Of a DNA stretch of 64,000 nucleotides, positions 61,798 to 64,000 are shown in pieces. The position numbers were made by a program, and so were the translations under genes. How positions within the stretch are numbered: the first letter of the stretch is position 1; the number at the start of each line of letters is the position of its first letter. The notes under the pieces were generated by a model, which worked only from the letters and a program-made list of their open reading frames with translations, was not told the DNA's origin and searched no databases. This DNA comes from Candidatus Fredericiella danica (GTDB lineage: Bacteria; Chloroflexota; Anaerolineae; Caldilineales; Caldilineaceae): contig JADJPH010000011.1 of NCBI GenBank assembly GCA_016713335.1, positions 62,001 to 126,000 on the forward strand, read 5' to 3'.

Positions 61798-61832
61798 CTA
61801 TGGCGGGCCGCCGGTTCGGCGCCCCGCCATAG
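61798..61832 (-). terminator. Stem-loop between binding-protein and permease genes
   Basis: Perfect 10-base outer stem (ctatggcggg / cccgccatag) with an inner partly paired gccg/cggc region. No T tract. It is placed where importer operons often reduce expression downstream of the binding-protein gene. Confidence 0.6.
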
Positions 61833-61857
61833 CAGTGGTCAGGAAATCTGCCGGCGG

Positions 61858-63254
61858 TTATTTGATGTAGCCGGCGTCGCGCAGGACGGTATCCGATTCA
61901 GTCGCGATGTTGTTGAGCGCCTCTTCTGCGGTGCCCTGGCCTTCGACGACGTACTTGGATAGTTCACGCTGTGTGACCTCAAGCAACTGTCCATATTCGG
62001 GGATGTTCCAGAAGTCCTTGACAAACGTCATCGTTTCGGCAAACGCACGGTTATACGGCGTGGCATTCAGGAACTCCTCTGAGGCAAAGACCTCTTTGTT
62101 GGTCGTGTAACCGCCGACCTTCGCCCACTCGGCCTGAGTCTCTGGCGTCCGAACCAGGCAATGAAATCCTTGGCTGCCTGTTGGCGCTCTGGGCTGATGT
62201 ACGAGATGATGCTCATGCCCTGACCGCCCAGTGCCGAATGCTGATCGCCGTCCGGTCCCTTCGGGTTGGAGAAGAAGCCGACCTTGTCGTAATAGTTGGG
62301 GTTTGTGCTGGGATTGACCAGCGCCGGGAAGAACGCAAAGTAGTTCATTGCCATTGCAGCCTGACCGCTGATGAACGAGTCATTGGTTTCAGCAAAGAAG
62401 GCGTTGCTCAAGCCAGGCGCCTGGCAGCATTCATAGAGCTGTTTGTAGTACTCAAGGGCGGCAATCGCTTCCGGAGAATTGGTGACGCCCATGACATTGT
62501 TTTCGGCATCCGCCCAATCCCCACCATAGGAGAACAGGACATCCTGGAAACCCATCGTGATCGCATCGTAGTCTTTCTGCGTGTAGATTGCGACACCATA
62601 GATGCCTTCATCGGGGCGTGTGAAGAATTCGGCCATATCCTTCAACTGCGCCCAGGTCTCGGGCACGGCCAGATCATAGCCGTATTTCTCCTTGAAGGCG
62701 GCCTGGTTTGCCGGATCCTCAAAGAGATCCGTGCGATACGCCCAACCATTGGCATCGCCCTCTGTGGGGTACGACCAATACGTGGCTGAACCAGGTGGAT
62801 ACTCGCCGTAGTAGGTCAGCGTCGCCGGCGTGACGGAATCCTTGAGCCCGGTTTCGGTCAGGAATTGCGTCATATCGAGGTAGTGACCGGCAGACGTTGC
62901 CTGCCCGAGCCACTGGCTGTCACCCACCACCATATCCCACGCATCCCCGCCGGCAGCCATTTCGGTGAAGAAGCGGTCGCCGAAGGTGCCCCAGGGCTCT
63001 TGTACGATATTGACCTTGATGCCGGTCTTCTCTTCGTACATGTTTCCGATCTGTTGGAGATAATCGGCGGGATCCCATTGCGCCCACAGGACGTTCAGCT
63101 CTTTGATGTCGCCTGTAGCGGCGGGTGCGGCAGGCGCCGCGGCCTCGCCTTCGGTTGCGGCGGGGGCAGCCGGTGCCGGCGCTGCACAGCCTGCGAGGAG
63201 CATCGCCATCACCGTGAATACAGTCAACACGGGAAGCCAGAGTTTCTTCAACAT
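61858..63254 (-). CDS. Carbohydrate-binding lipoprotein (extracellular binding protein family 1), frameshift near C terminus
   Basis: Signal peptide with lipobox AMLLAGC, Ala/Pro linker, then a family 1 binding protein: NVLWAQWDPADYLQQIGNMY, VGDSQWLGQATSAGHYLDMT, GDANGWAYRTDLFEDPANQ and MAMNYFAFFPALVNPST. The frame breaks near 62150 after DFIAWFG; the next frame continues TPETQAEWAKVGGYTTNKEV and ends ATESDTVLRDAGYIK at 61858. Joined length is about 465. AAGGAGGAA precedes the ATG at 63254. It is the first gene after the GntR regulator and determines the importer's ligand, probably a sugar or polyol. Confidence 0.88.
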
Positions 63255-63338
63255 GTCAAGTTCCTCCTTAATGAACGGTCGAGAATTGGGTTGAAAACTA
63301 CCAAGCACACACTTCAGGATCGAGCTTATACCGGGATA

Positions 63339-63989
63339 TCAGACATGTCTGAACTTGCGCACGCTGCTTTCCCAGAGCATGTTGATGTGGTGACGCATAG
63401 CGGCTTCTGCTGCGGCGCCATTGTGCGTTGCGATGGCGTCAACAATGGCGCGGTGTTCGGCAGTACAGACACTTAGCCGTTCTGGTGACGTCTTCACGTC
63501 TACCGCGATGAACGAGACGCGATTGCGGATTTGTAGGGTTAGTTCGCCAAGCAGGCGGTTTGGGCACGCCATCGAGATGATCTCGTGCCAGCGTGTGTCC
63601 GCATTGGACCATGCCACGCGGTCTTCCTCTTCGACTGCTGTCTCCATTGCGACCATTGTTTGCCGCAATTCCTCAATTTCTGCGGTGGTCATTGCATCGG
63701 CAGCAAGTCGCACTACGGCAGGCTCAAGTATCAAGCGTACGTGAATTGCGTTAAGGGAGTCCTCGATCGAAGGCGCAGCCACGGTCACCGCGCGGCCGGG
63801 AATGACTTGCACCAGTCCTTCTTGGGCAAGTTGTTGAAGCGCCTCTCGCACGGGCGTCCGGCTGATCCCCAGCATGCGCGAAAGACGAACCTCTGACAAT
63901 GGCTCACCCGGCTGGAGCGCGCCGTGGCGTATGGCGTCCTTGATGCGCGCGTATGCAACATCGCGCAGCAGCACGCCGTCCGCCTGCAT
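63339..63989 (-). CDS. GntR-family transcriptional regulator, FCD type
   Basis: 216 residues: N-terminal winged helix-turn-helix (LSRMLGISRTPVREALQQLA, QEGLVQVIPGRAVTVA) and a C-terminal all-helical FCD ligand domain (residues 85-205) with HEIISMACPNRLL and EHRAIVDAIATHNGAAAEAA, where Asp and His residues bind metal and ligand in family members. It is head of the catabolic cluster and probably represses it until a pathway intermediate is present. The start at 63989 is 11 bases from the window end, so a longer N terminus cannot be excluded. A perfect palindrome tcagacatgtctga overlaps its stop codon. Confidence 0.9.
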   Translation of the reverse strand: MQADGVLLRDVAYARIKDAIRHGALQPGEPLSEVRLSRMLGISRTPVREALQQLAQEGLVQVIPGRAVTVAAPSIEDSLNAIHVRLILEPAVVRLAADAMTTAEIEELRQTMVAMETAVEEEDRVAWSNADTRWHEIISMACPNRLLGELTLQIRNRVSFIAVDVKTSPERLSVCTAEHRAIVDAIATHNGAAAEAAMRHHINMLWESSVRKFRHV

Positions 63990-64000
63990 GGCTGTGTTGC

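Overview
The window looks like chromosomal DNA of a Chloroflexota bacterium, possibly from the Caldilinea/Anaerolineae side. The grounds are GC-rich coding sequence, lipoproteins with long Ala/Pro linkers after the lipobox, carbohydrate and nucleoside ABC transporters, a DUF2723 membrane protein, threonine/proline-rich stalks and many short interspersed repeats. This placement is inference; no rRNA, tRNA or phylogenetic marker was seen.

Layout. 0-5.7 kb: end of an asparagine synthase, ComEC, TerC and a broken short-chain dehydrogenase. 5.9-9.4 kb: a small conserved protein and a type I restriction-modification locus with hsdM and hsdS convergent and octamer repeats on both sides of hsdS. 9.5-14.8 kb: aldose epimerase, a cold-shock gene with an attenuator-like leader, and two molybdopterin (MoeA) genes, one fused to a binding-protein domain. 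15-21.8 kb: a nucleoside uptake and salvage operon (BMP-type lipoprotein, ATPase, two permeases, nucleoside hydrolase, PfkB kinase). 21.9-26 kb: zinc-ribbon protein, rhodanese, a secreted phosphoesterase with an LPXTG-like tail, and an FAD oxidoreductase. 26-34.1 kb: accessory region with three copies of one adaptor domain (EAD1-like) joined to different partners (amidotransferase-like fold; TIR plus formylglycine-enzyme-like fold; a truncated third gene), a PD-(D/E)XK-like nuclease and gene debris. 34.4-45.6 kb: penicillin-binding protein, SH3 lipoprotein, DUF2723 protein, an Amt homologue without its pore histidines, ThpR, a P/T-rich surface protein, and a Sco1/thioredoxin-like pair. 45.7-64 kb: a large, almost entirely minus-strand catabolic cluster. 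It holds a GntR regulator, a binding protein, two permeases, two ATPases, three xylose-isomerase-like TIM barrels, a Gfo/Idh/MocA dehydrogenase, a GlcD/Fe-S pair, two UPF0261 (Tm-1-like) proteins, a creatininase-family protein and a PEP-hydrolase-like protein.

About twenty genes are interrupted by frameshifts. In at least five, adding one base to a G or C run restores a conserved motif exactly, so most breaks are probably consensus errors in the assembly rather than pseudogenes. Frameshifted genes are listed as two pieces where both are sizeable. The beta-propeller gene at 28.2-29.8 kb and the debris around 30 kb look more truly decayed.

The most interesting parts are the EAD1 region (a candidate conflict or immunity system, with a possible diversity-generating variable region in the TIR protein) and the 3' catabolic cluster, whose substrate is not evident.
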